Made by a program: the position numbers and the translations under genes. Under the pieces are notes generated by a model, which did no database searches, had not been told where the DNA came from, and saw only the letters and a program-made list of their open reading frames with translations. A stretch of 64,000 nucleotides of DNA from Comamonas odontotermitis (lineage in GTDB: Bacteria; Pseudomonadota; Gammaproteobacteria; Burkholderiales; Burkholderiaceae_C): positions 2,108,001-2,172,000 of the forward strand of contig NZ_CP083451.1 of the NCBI RefSeq assembly GCF_020080045.1, given 5' to 3'. Positions 9,301 through 16,126 of this stretch are shown piece after piece. Every line of letters begins with the position of its first letter. The stretch's first letter is position 1.

Positions 9301-10175
9301 CGGTGCATTACACGGTCACCGTCAGCAACACGGGCTCTGTTGCCGCAGATGGGACCACGGTGAGCGATGCCGTCCCTGTCGGTATTGCCCAGCAAAGCTG
9401 GGCTTGCTCTGCCACGGGTGGAGCCACATGCACGGCCAGCGGCACTGGGGCGATCAGTGACACCATCACTACCTTCCCTGTAGGCGCTGTTGTCACCTAT
9501 ACGGTCACTGCCACGGTCAGCAGCGCGCCACCGGCGGCCATCACCAACACGGCAACCGTTACCCCATCTGGGGAAGGCGTGTGCGGGGTGGACATGAAGG
9601 CTGCCGCAATGAAGGCTTCGCAAGCGAAAGCTGCATCATTGAAGGCTCCGCCATGCACGGCGTCTGTCACCGGCAGTTCCACGCCACAACTGCAGATCAC
9701 CAAGACGGCAGACCTGCAGACGGTCGCAGTGGGCGGCACGATCGAGTACACGGTCACGGTGATCAATGGCGGAAGCGTGCCAGCAGATGGCACGGTCATC
9801 AGTGATCCGATCCCCGAGGGCATTGCCAGCCAGCTGTGGACATGCAGAACCAGTGCAGGTGCCGTCTGCGCGGGCATTGGAAGCGGAGCCATCAGTGACA
9901 CGATCACGAGCCTTCCTGTTGGCGGCTCGGTGGTCTACACGGTCACGGCAAAGGTGAGCTTCACAGCGCCCAAGACCATCACAAACGTAGCGACCATCAC
10001 ACCTCCAGCGGGTGGTAACTGCGCGCCATGCACGGCAAGCGCGGCTACTGCAGTGCAGCAGAACTCGACGCCTGCACCTGTGCCGGGGTTGGGGGCGTGG
10101 GGTGTGGGATGGATGCTGTTGTTATTGCCAATGGCTGCTGGCCTCGCCGCCCGCCGGCGGTCAACGAAGGCGTAG
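3366..10175 (+). CDS. Giant DUF11-repeat exported protein with IPTL-CTERM-like tail
   Basis: 2269 residues. The N-terminus has a long basic leader (~50 residues), a hydrophobic core AWSTVGVAVVFMLMGTA and cleavage after AQA, as in extended signal peptides. From ~residue 72 about 16 modules of ~130 residues follow. Each begins with a variant of SKTAxxxTLxPGGTVxYTV and carries DPxPAGITxQSW and GTGAxxDT segments; this is the DUF11 (Ig-like) fold. Conserved Cys pairs, as in CAPGNTAAPC, suggest disulfides outside the cytoplasm. The end has VPGLGAWG, a hydrophobic stretch and AARRRSTKA, resembling IPTL-CTERM sorting signals. The first nine modules are diverse; the last seven (from ~residue 1305) are very alike, with a period of 391-398 nt. 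A likely surface adhesin or matrix protein. An alternative start lies at Met26. Confidence 0.85.
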   Translation: MSAFLYYCFRQMLLRKPARNKSLERMHSSGFSPRSGVFETAKWRGAVNRAWSTVGVAVVFMLMGTAAQAAVTVNKAFAPSSMTAAGTSTLTITLANTATSAAVSAAVTDTLPSGLTVASPSNIATTCGGTVSATPGGNSVSLTGGTIPANGVTCTVTVSVTTSVTGNYTNTIPAGALTTSQGNNGAAASATLAVITQQPITGSWALTNTNGGGGYLKGNGPAYKYTVTLNNPNTMALTNAATTFTLPAQIAFASPNNLATTCGGTLTSTASSGTLAAGTIPANGSCSISFDVVAATPGNIFWGTVNLSIAANNITTAQGITNAGGIAGGVGVGTGANVVKGISPTPILSGGTSTLTLTFAYLNVGSTLPLNLTDTFPAGMTVAALPNISNTCGGLVTAVPGGGSVQLAGGSLPGVAITAGTYNSCTVKVDITGINNGASCTSANVVLTNTIPAGNFSGLTYPTSSAALTVVPTRPLCGSSKSISNFTYAGTPIDIAGSVQTVTITLRNPLAVQDVVTSLTDNLTSGLTVAASPAPTTTCVGGVITAISGASSFSMVGGIIPASNGTTSGSCTVSVPVNVPLSASNTNINNTIPIGGITTVNGSNITAIGSGNVLIYSPLRISKGLNPSQGAPGTVSQLTIAINNGNGFTSGPALFPLSNITGSDTLPANMVVATPSALATTCTGGTVTAPAGGSTVSFSGINLALNANCTITLNVQVSPTAPVGTITNTIASNTVTTNEGPRNTTIPVGAGSFANGSAVAGFGVVNPNVTNVTVNKTFSPANVVLGTPSTVNIQFINTNASNITLTGAALTDALPAGMTVASPASASFTGAGCGGAFTLSATPGASTASLSGAQINAGATCSLKFNVVTNAAGNVINTLPAGALTSAQGISNLQPTVATLAVNGTADLSISKTDNQTTMSTGTSSTYQIVVRNLGPNNVAGALVSDTPPAGMTFTSWTCAATAGATCGAASGSGAISDTININVGSTVTYTVTAQIPINFSGTTVTNTATVDQPGSVADANQANNTASDTDTVISGVVLNLTKVKSPNPTTYTPGANATYTITVQNTGPANAGQVNLSDTLPAGVTLTGTPTCTATGTATCGTVAGSSGQTQFTVSGATLPSASSGTLTFNVPIMFASNMTAPSIVNTVTAIDAPSQATGTASTPNTLVLPSADISVAKSGPPAVVPGAPIQYTLLVGNAGPTDANGTSFSDTVPSTITGVVATCGNPTGGAVCPASVTVTGNAISGTVPTLPANSSVTITVTGTTSSSNTAPITNTATVTSPANMADPNVGNNASTATTVAAPVISISKVADVSTLIPGGTVHYTVTVKSLGPAAASNVLVSDPMPAGITAQSWSCAAAGGATCTASGTGAVADTIAAFPAGATATYTITATVSNAPPATVTNTASSTPGANGVCAPGNTAAPCTAAVTLGSAPIIEVSKTANTTALVPGGTVTYTVTVSNTGASAANDVLVTDPQAGGITSQSWSCAASGGAACPQASGAGGINQTVVLMPTGSSVTYTITAVISNTPPTNVSNTAAAMPSESGTVCGPTNTPGPCSATASVPPLPQVSVTKSANASTVVAGGTIVYTIVVSNSGVMPANNTAVSDPIPAGITSQSWTCTASGGAACAASGSGAVTDTIAAFPAGSFATYTVTAQVSATPPATIGNTVVATPPAGTLCTPGNTTSPCSASAAVSPNPQISVAKSVDAPTITPGGVVHYTVSVTNNGSVAADGTTVSDPIPAGITAQSWTCAAQAGATCTTSGTGAISDTLAVFPPGSLVTYTVTATVSATPPATIANTASATPSGGGTCAPGNTAPPCTATASSTPLPQVQISKTAGTSTLIPGGTVTYTVTVKNTSAVAADGTTVSDPMPAGITAQSWSCAAAGGATCTASGTGAVADTLATFPAGATATYTITATVSNAPPATVTNTASSTPGANGVCAPGNTAAPCTAAVTLGSAPIIEVSKTADTTVLAPGSTVHYTVTVSNTGSVAADGTTVSDAVPVGIAQQSWACSATGGATCTASGTGAISDTITTFPVGAVVTYTVTATVSSAPPAAITNTATVTPSGEGVCGVDMKAAAMKASQAKAASLKAPPCTASVTGSSTPQLQITKTADLQTVAVGGTIEYTVTVINGGSVPADGTVISDPIPEGIASQLWTCRTSAGAVCAGIGSGAISDTITSLPVGGSVVYTVTAKVSFTAPKTITNVATITPPAGGNCAPCTASAATAVQQNSTPAPVPGLGAWGVGWMLLLLPMAAGLAARRRSTKA
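7391..7690 (+). repeat. Near-identical 300-bp internal repeat, copy 1
   Basis: This piece of the giant gene matches 8969-9268 at about 95% of bases without gaps, at an offset of 1578 nt (526 codons, four modules). Other modules are much less alike at the DNA level. It points to recent duplication or gene conversion. Confidence 0.85.
8969..9268 (+). repeat. Near-identical 300-bp internal repeat, copy 2
   Basis: Partner of 7391-7690, in the same reading frame and orientation. Unequal recombination between the two would delete or duplicate exactly four modules in frame. Confidence 0.85.
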
Positions 10176-10189
10176 CGCAAGCTGGGTGC

Positions 10190-10242
10190 CACGGGCGCAT
10201 AGGCCCGTGAGCGCCTACGCGTGCGGCTGGCTGGCCGCACGC
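10190..10242 (+). terminator. Two consecutive hairpins after the giant gene
   Basis: A 7-bp stem (CACGGGC / GCCCGTG, 10190-10209) is followed by a 9-bp GC-rich stem (GCGTGCGGC / GCCGCACGC, 10219-10242). No T-run follows, so termination would be imperfect or Rho-assisted. Confidence 0.4.
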
Positions 10243-10333
10243 CCGCCATAGCATACACCCGCATACACGCCGCTACCCGCAAGCCAAAGGCGTCGGCCCG
10301 TACAATACGCACATTTTCAGCAAGTTGCGCAGC

Positions 10334-10969
10334 ATGGCTTATAGCGTCAAGGAAATCTTCTACACCCTGCAAGGGGAGGGTGCCAATGCGGGGCGCCCAG
10401 CGGTTTTTTGCCGGTTTGCGGGCTGCAACCTGTGGAGCGGTCGGGAAGAAGACCGCGCTGCAGCGGCGTGCAGGTTCTGCGACACCGATTTTGTGGGTAC
10501 CGACGGAGAGGGGGGCGGCAAGTACCCGTCTGCCACCGAGCTCGCCGCTGCCATTGAGGCACATTGGCCATCAGAGAATGTTGACCGCCGTTTTGTTGTT
10601 CTCACGGGCGGAGAGCCTGCCTTGCAGGCGGATGCCGCCTTGGTCGCCGCTTTGCACGCAAAGGGCTTTTTCATTGCGATGGAGACGAATGGCACGCTCA
10701 TGCCTCCAGAAGGTATTGATTGGCTATGCGTAAGCCCCAAGGCCAATAACGCGCTTGCCGTAGATGCAGGGCAGGAACTGAAGCTGGTTTATCCGCAAAA
10801 CCATGTGGATCCCTCGAATTTCATTCATCTGAATTTCGACAGGTTCTATCTCCAGCCATTGGACGATTTCGAACAGCACAAGAATACTGCAGCCGCCATT
10901 GCCTATTGTCTTCAGCACCCGCGCTGGAATCTGAGCCTGCAGACGCACAAAATCACAGGAATACGATGA
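10334..10969 (+). CDS. queE: 7-carboxy-7-deazaguanine synthase QueE
   Basis: 211 residues. This radical SAM enzyme turns 6-carboxytetrahydropterin into 7-carboxy-7-deazaguanine in queuosine and archaeosine precursor synthesis. The N-terminus YSVKEIFYTLQGEGA is diagnostic. The cluster-binding cysteines are spaced CX14CX2C (CNLW...CRFC), the variant found in many proteobacterial QueE proteins instead of CX3CX2C. VVLTGGEPALQ is the SAM-contacting GGEP motif. ATG at 10334 is chosen; a TTG nine bases earlier is in frame but gives an unneeded extension. The stop overlaps the queD start (ATGA), so the two are co-translated. queC is not in the window. Confidence 0.93.
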   Translation: MAYSVKEIFYTLQGEGANAGRPAVFCRFAGCNLWSGREEDRAAAACRFCDTDFVGTDGEGGGKYPSATELAAAIEAHWPSENVDRRFVVLTGGEPALQADAALVAALHAKGFFIAMETNGTLMPPEGIDWLCVSPKANNALAVDAGQELKLVYPQNHVDPSNFIHLNFDRFYLQPLDDFEQHKNTAAAIAYCLQHPRWNLSLQTHKITGIR

Positions 10970-11355
10970 AGTACGAACTGAGCCAGAAGTTCATCTTTGA
11001 AGCCGCACATACACTCCACCGCACCGTGGACGCAGTCGGGAGCCGCCGGATACACGGACATACCTACCACGCCGAAATCACTTTGCGTGGCGAGCCATCG
11101 CAAGCATCAGGCATGCTGCAGGATCTGGGTGATGTGCGCCAGAAGATTGAGCGTGTTCGAAATGAGCTTGACCACCATTTTCTCGATGAGGTTCCCAATC
11201 TCGGCCCAGCCACCTTGGAAAACCTGTGCAAATACATCTACACCGGCCTGGTCGTGCATTGCCCTGATTTGATTGCCGTTTCAGTGGAGCGGCCTTCCAG
11301 TGGCGATAAATGTGTATTGCGCATGAATAATCTGCAGAACTCAAATTCAAATTGA
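10966..11355 (+). CDS. queD: 6-carboxytetrahydropterin synthase QueD-like
   Basis: 129 residues, the usual PTPS/QueD size. QueD converts dihydroneopterin triphosphate to 6-carboxytetrahydropterin, the substrate of QueE encoded just upstream with a 4-nt overlap. FEAAHTLHR supplies the first zinc His and RIHGHTYH the other two; LDHHFLDEV and the ATLENL segment are also family features. Where E. coli QueD has its catalytic Cys (KCGRLHGH), this protein reads GSRRIHGH, so the Cys position appears to be Ser. The only nearby Cys is in ENLCKY. Either this subfamily uses another nucleophile or activity differs; the operon context still supports the QueD role. Confidence 0.85.
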   Translation: MKYELSQKFIFEAAHTLHRTVDAVGSRRIHGHTYHAEITLRGEPSQASGMLQDLGDVRQKIERVRNELDHHFLDEVPNLGPATLENLCKYIYTGLVVHCPDLIAVSVERPSSGDKCVLRMNNLQNSNSN

Positions 11356-11360
11356 AAATA

Positions 11361-11385
11361 ATTTGATTTGATTTGATTTGATTTG
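11361..11385. repeat. Pentanucleotide microsatellite (ATTTG)5
   Basis: Five exact ATTTG units, followed by ATTTT, start six bases after the queD stop. The preceding bases (TCAAATTCAAATT) are nearly complementary, so the RNA could fold into an AT-rich hairpin. The rest of the 360-bp gap up to 11715 holds only the terminator at 11595-11624. Confidence 0.85.
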
Positions 11386-11594
11386 ATTTTTCCTGGCTGC
11401 ATAAGCCGATCCGGTAAAAAGTGCCTGCTCGGCAGTTTCGGCTGAATGGCATTGCTGGCCGGTTGATGGAATGGTGAAGTCCACTCCCATCCTCTTGTTG
11501 ATTTTTTCATTCAAAGCCATGAAAAATGGCTGTTAACAGGGTGAAAAATTGCCAAGATCACGCCTGCAGGGTTTGCTGAGGCAATGCAAAACAG

Positions 11595-11624
11595 AAACGC
11601 CCGATGTTGTTCCATCGGGCGTTT
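11595..11624. terminator. Bidirectional intrinsic terminator
   Basis: AAACGCCCGAT pairs with ATCGGGCGTTT around an 8-nt loop (11-bp perfect stem). Short A and T tracts at the ends suit both the rightward queED transcript and the leftward decarboxylase transcript. Confidence 0.75.
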
Positions 11625-11715
11625 GCGGTTTCATCCATCAGAGGGTTCAGGCTACGCAGGCTTTTGCAACGCATTCAGCGACACAAGCCTGCCCGCCTGC
11701 TTGTTCTGGCAGTGC

Positions 11716-14004
11716 TCACGAAGCCAGAACTTCCACCAGATAACGGCGCTTGCCAGTTTCATCCACCTCAACTTCGCGGCCATGGATGTCGGACTCAAAG
11801 CCGGGTACCTGGACATCCTGTTCTTCGGCAATCTGCAGGTATTGGAAGATGGCATCTGCCTTTTCGTTGTAGCGCTCGCCAGGCATGATGAGTGGAATGC
11901 CTGGGGGATAGGGCACCAGCATGGTAGCCGCGATGCGCCCCTTGAGCTTTTTGACTTCCACCTTCTCGACCTTGCCCTGCACCAGCAGGTTGTAGGCCTC
12001 TGCCGGGATCATGGCCATGTCGGGTTGCTCGACGTACATCTCGCGCATGACCTTGGGCACATCGTGGCTCACATTGAACTGGTGCAGGCGGTCGCACAGG
12101 TCACGCAGCCCCGTGTCGGCATAGACCTGCGGGTAGCTCTCCACCAGGTCAGGCAGTACCTGCGCCAGTGGCGTATTGGCCTCGTAGTGCTGCTTGAAGC
12201 TCATCAGTTCCGCCACCAGGGTTCCCCACTTGCCCTTGGTGATGCCCATGGAGAACAGCACCAGCAGCGAGTAGAGGTTGGTTTTTTCGACCACGATGCC
12301 GCGCGTCCACAGGAACTTGCTGACCACGCTGGCAGGGATGCCCTGTTTGTCCATGCGCCCGTCCATGTCCAGCCCAGGCATGGTGAGGGTGACCTTGATA
12401 GGGTCGATCATGACAAAGTCGTCGCTCAGCTTGTCAAAGCCGTGCCACTGGGCTTCGGGGCGCAGTTGCCAGTCCTTGGCCTGGGCAGGTGGAATGTGGG
12501 ATGAGGATTTGCGCAGCTGCTTGGCCACGGGCTCGGGCTGCCAGACCTTGAACCACCAGTCTTTCTTGTCCAGGTCGGATTCGATCTGCAGCATGGCGCG
12601 GCGAAACGCGAGGGATTCATCGTGCATTTCCTGCACCAGTGATTCACCGGCAGCGCCTTCCATCATCTTGGAGGCCACATCGCAGGCCGCAATCACCGGG
12701 TACAGCGGGCTGGTGGAGGTGTGCATCATGAAGGCTTCGTTGAAGCGCCCCATGTCGAGCTTGCGTTTGCGGCTGTCACGCACATGCACCATGGATGCCT
12801 GCGAAAACGCCGCCAGCAGTTTGTGGGTGGAATGGGTGGTGAAGACGATGGCATCCTGCTCACGCGGCTTGCCCTTGGCCATGCCGTAGTAGTGCTCGTA
12901 GAACGGATGGAAGGCGGCGTAGGCGTACCAGGCTTCGTCAAAGTGCAGAAAATCGACGGCACTGCCAATTTTCTTGGCAATCTTCTCGGCGTTGTAGCAA
13001 AGGCCGTCATAGGTGGAGTTGGTCACCACCGCAATGCGCAGCTTGGCGCCGTTTTTCATGGCTTGCGCGGCAAGCGGCACCTGTGCGATACGCGCCTGCA
13101 TGGCCTTGGGCGAGAACTGGTCTTCGCTGATCGGCCCGATGATGCCGTGCGCATTTCGGCTCGGCGAGAAGTACACGGGAATGGCTCCCGTCATGATCAG
13201 CGAGTGCAGCAGTGACTTGTGGCAGTTGCGATCCACAAACACCACATCGCCGCGCGCCACCGTACCATGCCAGACGATCTTGTTGGCCGTGGAGGTGCCG
13301 TTGGTCACGAAGAAGGTATGGTCGGAGCCGAAGTTCCTGGCGGCGTCGGCCTCTGCCTCCCGTATGGGGCCGCTGTGGTCGAGGAGGGAGCCCAGCTCTG
13401 GCACAGAGATCGAGAGATCGCTGCGCAGGGTGTTTTCACCATAGTACTGGTGGAAGGCTCGGCCCACCGACGATTTGGTGAAGGCCACGCCGCCCGCATG
13501 CCCCGGCGTGTACCAGGAGTAGTTGGACTTGGCCGTGTGCTTGATCAGTGCCTTGAAGAAGGGCGGCAGCAGGTGCTCCATGTACTCTTCGGCCGCACGC
13601 ATCACCTGCCGCGCGATGAAGCTCTTGGTGTCTTCGAACAGGTAGAAATAGCCGCGCGCATATTTCACGAGGTTGGTCGGCACCTTCTCCACCGAACCTC
13701 GCTCGCCATAAAAGAACACCGGCAGGTGGGGGTGGCGCGCCAGGTTGTCTTCCAGCAGATCCTGAATCTTGCGGAACTGTTCCTCGGCATCCTCATGTGC
13801 GTCGATGGAGATCAGGACTGCGGAGGCTGCCAGATAGGTGCGTGCAGCCACCCGCGCATCATCGAGCGTGAGATTGGCCATCACACGCTGGTTTGCGTTC
13901 TCCAGCTCTTCGGCCAGGGCGCGGATGATGCTGCCGCGCAGGCGGGGCGAGTCGAACTCGCTGTCGATAATGACGGTTGGATAGTCCAGGGCTTTGAAAA
14001 ACAT
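11716..14004 (-). CDS. Biodegradative arginine/lysine/ornithine decarboxylase (AdiA-like)
   Basis: 762 residues, the size of the large inducible PLP-dependent decarboxylases. Residues 1-130 form the wing/receiver-like N-terminal domain. The catalytic core has TPGHAGGVAFTKS, DRNCHKS, HFDEAWYAYA and THSTHK, with the PLP lysine at 395. IAATMLVPYPPGIPLIMPGE is the C-terminal signature. The core reads most like E. coli arginine decarboxylase AdiA (SLLDH, SMGITKGKWGTLV), yet the upstream antiporter is PotE-like. The substrate may therefore be ornithine, lysine or arginine. The reaction consumes a proton and makes a polyamine or agmatine. The start has GGAG 7 nt upstream and follows potE by 130 bp on the same strand. 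Confidence 0.85.
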   Translation of the reverse strand: MFFKALDYPTVIIDSEFDSPRLRGSIIRALAEELENANQRVMANLTLDDARVAARTYLAASAVLISIDAHEDAEEQFRKIQDLLEDNLARHPHLPVFFYGERGSVEKVPTNLVKYARGYFYLFEDTKSFIARQVMRAAEEYMEHLLPPFFKALIKHTAKSNYSWYTPGHAGGVAFTKSSVGRAFHQYYGENTLRSDLSISVPELGSLLDHSGPIREAEADAARNFGSDHTFFVTNGTSTANKIVWHGTVARGDVVFVDRNCHKSLLHSLIMTGAIPVYFSPSRNAHGIIGPISEDQFSPKAMQARIAQVPLAAQAMKNGAKLRIAVVTNSTYDGLCYNAEKIAKKIGSAVDFLHFDEAWYAYAAFHPFYEHYYGMAKGKPREQDAIVFTTHSTHKLLAAFSQASMVHVRDSRKRKLDMGRFNEAFMMHTSTSPLYPVIAACDVASKMMEGAAGESLVQEMHDESLAFRRAMLQIESDLDKKDWWFKVWQPEPVAKQLRKSSSHIPPAQAKDWQLRPEAQWHGFDKLSDDFVMIDPIKVTLTMPGLDMDGRMDKQGIPASVVSKFLWTRGIVVEKTNLYSLLVLFSMGITKGKWGTLVAELMSFKQHYEANTPLAQVLPDLVESYPQVYADTGLRDLCDRLHQFNVSHDVPKVMREMYVEQPDMAMIPAEAYNLLVQGKVEKVEVKKLKGRIAATMLVPYPPGIPLIMPGERYNEKADAIFQYLQIAEEQDVQVPGFESDIHGREVEVDETGKRRYLVEVLAS

Positions 14005-14134
14005 CTTCAGGCTCCGTTGTGATGAATTCGAAAAGGTTCAAGGGAGACAAATCCCCTGTTGGGAGAGCATGTTCGCAAGCGCTGCCCAGCCGTAGGGCGG
14101 CGAAGAGGGCAAAAACATGCGCTTGCGGCCTGTT

Positions 14135-15487
14135 TCAGGCTGCTTTGCCGGTATGGCTGGTAGTGGTGGCTGCAGCACGCTCCTGGTCCAGGCGCAGCAT
14201 GCGGGTGCTGACAAAGCCATAGAGCGTGAAGCCCACGATGGTTGCCACGCCGCCGAGCATCAAGGCCTCGGTCCCCGAGCTGTACAGGGCCAGATAGCTG
14301 TAGGCTGCAGCGACCCACGAGATGATATTGACGAACAAGGCCTTTTTAGGGGGAACGCCCGCAACCTTCTGGATGGTCATCAAGGCCGCCATGGACAGGA
14401 TGTAGGGCACGATGTTCGTCACCACCGCCAGGTTCACCAGCGTGTCGAACTGCTTGGTCAGATCGGGGCTGATGGTGAGCAGGGCGAGGCCAGTCTGGGC
14501 GGCCAGCAAGATCAGCATGGCCACGATAGGGGTACCTGCCTTGTTCACCTTGGCAAAGATCGGTAGAAAGTAGCCGGTGTCCGACGAGCTTTTGAACACC
14601 TGCGCAATGGTGAACTGCCAGCCCAGCAACGAGCCGATGCATGCCAGCACCATCAGGCCCATGATGATCTGCCCGACCAGGGGGGTGAACATGTACGCGA
14701 ACACCAGGCCAAAGGGCGCAGTGGAGGCCGCCAACTCCGGATTGGAGACGATGCCCGCCATGACGTTGGTCGAGACGATGTAGATCACGGCAGCGCCGAT
14801 CGTGCCACCGAGCACGGCAATTGGCACGTTCTTTTCGGGGTTCTCCACCGCGTCGGCGTTGGCGCAGGCAGACTCCATTCCCAAAAACGCCCACAGGGTG
14901 ATGGCCACGGAAGAGCTGGCTGCCTGCAGGAGCGACAAACCATGCGGGTTCCAGGCTTCGGCGTAGGTGCTGGGGCTGAACCAGAACCAGCCAAATGTGG
15001 AGACGCCAACCACCGGAAGAATCACGCCCCAGACGGTGACCCCACCGATCTTGCCGGTCACGCTGGCACCGCCGAAGTTGGCAATGGTGGTGATCCACAG
15101 CAATGCAATCGTCATGAGGCCCACGCCCACGGGGCTCAGCTGCAGAGAAAACAGCTCGGTCAGGTAGCCCACCGCAGTGATGCCAATGGCCACATTGGCG
15201 ATCAACAGAGACGTGCCATAGGTGTAGTTCACCAGATAGTTGCCGGCACGGCCAAACGCATATTCCGCATAGCCCCCCATGCCGCCAGACTTGCGGCTGA
15301 GCATGCCGCACTGGGCAAAGGCATAGGCCAGTGCCAGCGAGCCCGTTGCGGTGACCAGCCAGGAAAGGATGGAGATGGCCCCCACCTGTGCCAGCTTGGT
15401 GGGCAACAGAACAATGCCAGACCCAAGCATGTTGACCACGGTCAGCATGGTCAGCTGCACCACGGTCATTTTTTTGGTTTGCGCCAT
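14135..15487 (-). CDS. potE: Putrescine-ornithine antiporter PotE-like
   Basis: 450 residues with about 12 membrane helices, APC superfamily. Long stretches match E. coli PotE as I know it: VNMLGSGIVLLPTKLA, SRKSGGMGGYAEYAFG, FLGMESACANADAVENPE and GSLLGWQFTIAQVFKSSS. It would exchange external amino acid (ornithine) for the amine made by the decarboxylase encoded downstream, giving acid resistance and energy. ATG at 15487 is chosen because AAGGAG lies 5 nt before it; the GTG two codons earlier is too close to that site. The 620-bp upstream gap is AT-rich and carries an FNR-like site. Confidence 0.88.
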   Translation of the reverse strand: MAQTKKMTVVQLTMLTVVNMLGSGIVLLPTKLAQVGAISILSWLVTATGSLALAYAFAQCGMLSRKSGGMGGYAEYAFGRAGNYLVNYTYGTSLLIANVAIGITAVGYLTELFSLQLSPVGVGLMTIALLWITTIANFGGASVTGKIGGVTVWGVILPVVGVSTFGWFWFSPSTYAEAWNPHGLSLLQAASSSVAITLWAFLGMESACANADAVENPEKNVPIAVLGGTIGAAVIYIVSTNVMAGIVSNPELAASTAPFGLVFAYMFTPLVGQIIMGLMVLACIGSLLGWQFTIAQVFKSSSDTGYFLPIFAKVNKAGTPIVAMLILLAAQTGLALLTISPDLTKQFDTLVNLAVVTNIVPYILSMAALMTIQKVAGVPPKKALFVNIISWVAAAYSYLALYSSGTEALMLGGVATIVGFTLYGFVSTRMLRLDQERAAATTTSHTGKAA

Positions 15488-16126
15488 TCTCACTCCTTTT
15501 CCTGAATGAAGGTTTCTATTCGCCTGGGCGTTGATGGAAAACGCAAGGGATGTGCCCTCAGACTCAACACCTGCAACGCTGGGCAGCGGTTATCCAAAAT
15601 CGCGAAAATTATTTCTCTGTGGCAAGCGCTCAGATGATAAATATGCAACAGGCAAAATGCATCGATTAAATCAATGCAAAAAATATAACGAGAAATGAAT
15701 TTTGATCAGGGAATTATATTTTGATACATGCCTGATTTCTGCACCGATCATAATTTAATGATCTTTCATCCCTGTGAAAGTGCCTCACAAATTGCCCCGA
15801 ACCCCATGATGCTTGATATATGTCAAGTATTGACTCTGCAAACACGGTAACGCACGCAGATATCTCCCAATCTGCATTCGCCGCAGCATGAAATTCGCGC
15901 TCCGATAGAGAAGGTGATTGCCTTTTTATGAAGCTTCGCAACTGATGGCATAGCGGGGCAGCACATTCATGGCTTCAGCTTCATTCAATGCCGTGCCGTG
16001 CAGAGCGTTCCTAAGCCTCAAATCACACGCAATGCGCCCGGATTCGTCACAAAATGCTGCAAAGTGCCAGAGAATTTGGGGACAGAGAGAGGGGCAGAAG
16101 CAGCGCCCCTCCAAGCCCGAAACAGT
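15488..16126. other. Gene-free upstream region of potE
   Basis: About 640 bp, AT-rich between 15590 and 15850. No gene recognised on either strand. A near-consensus FNR-type site lies at 15813-15826. Confidence 0.5.
15813..15826. promoter_or_regulatory. FNR/ANR-like site (9 of 10 consensus bases)
   Basis: TTGAT-ATAT-GTCAA differs from TTGATnnnnATCAA at one base. It lies 326 bp upstream of the potE start, which is far for direct activation unless the leader is long. Low-oxygen induction of the decarboxylase system would make sense, but this is inference. Confidence 0.35.

Noticed and set aside
7280..9950. CRISPR-like periodic repeat
   Set aside because: The ~394-bp period encodes protein modules in frame; there are no short identical repeats with unique spacers.
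10243..10333. preQ1 riboswitch upstream of queE
   Set aside because: I looked for a preQ1-type hairpin with an A-rich tail and saw none; the leader is short and GC-rich.
15660..15676. Second FNR-like site (ATCGATTAAATCAAT)
   Set aside because: The half-site spacing is three instead of four and the left half does not match.
15926..16114. 62-codon minus-strand open frame downstream of the lyase-like gene
   Set aside because: Short, no ribosome site, no family character.
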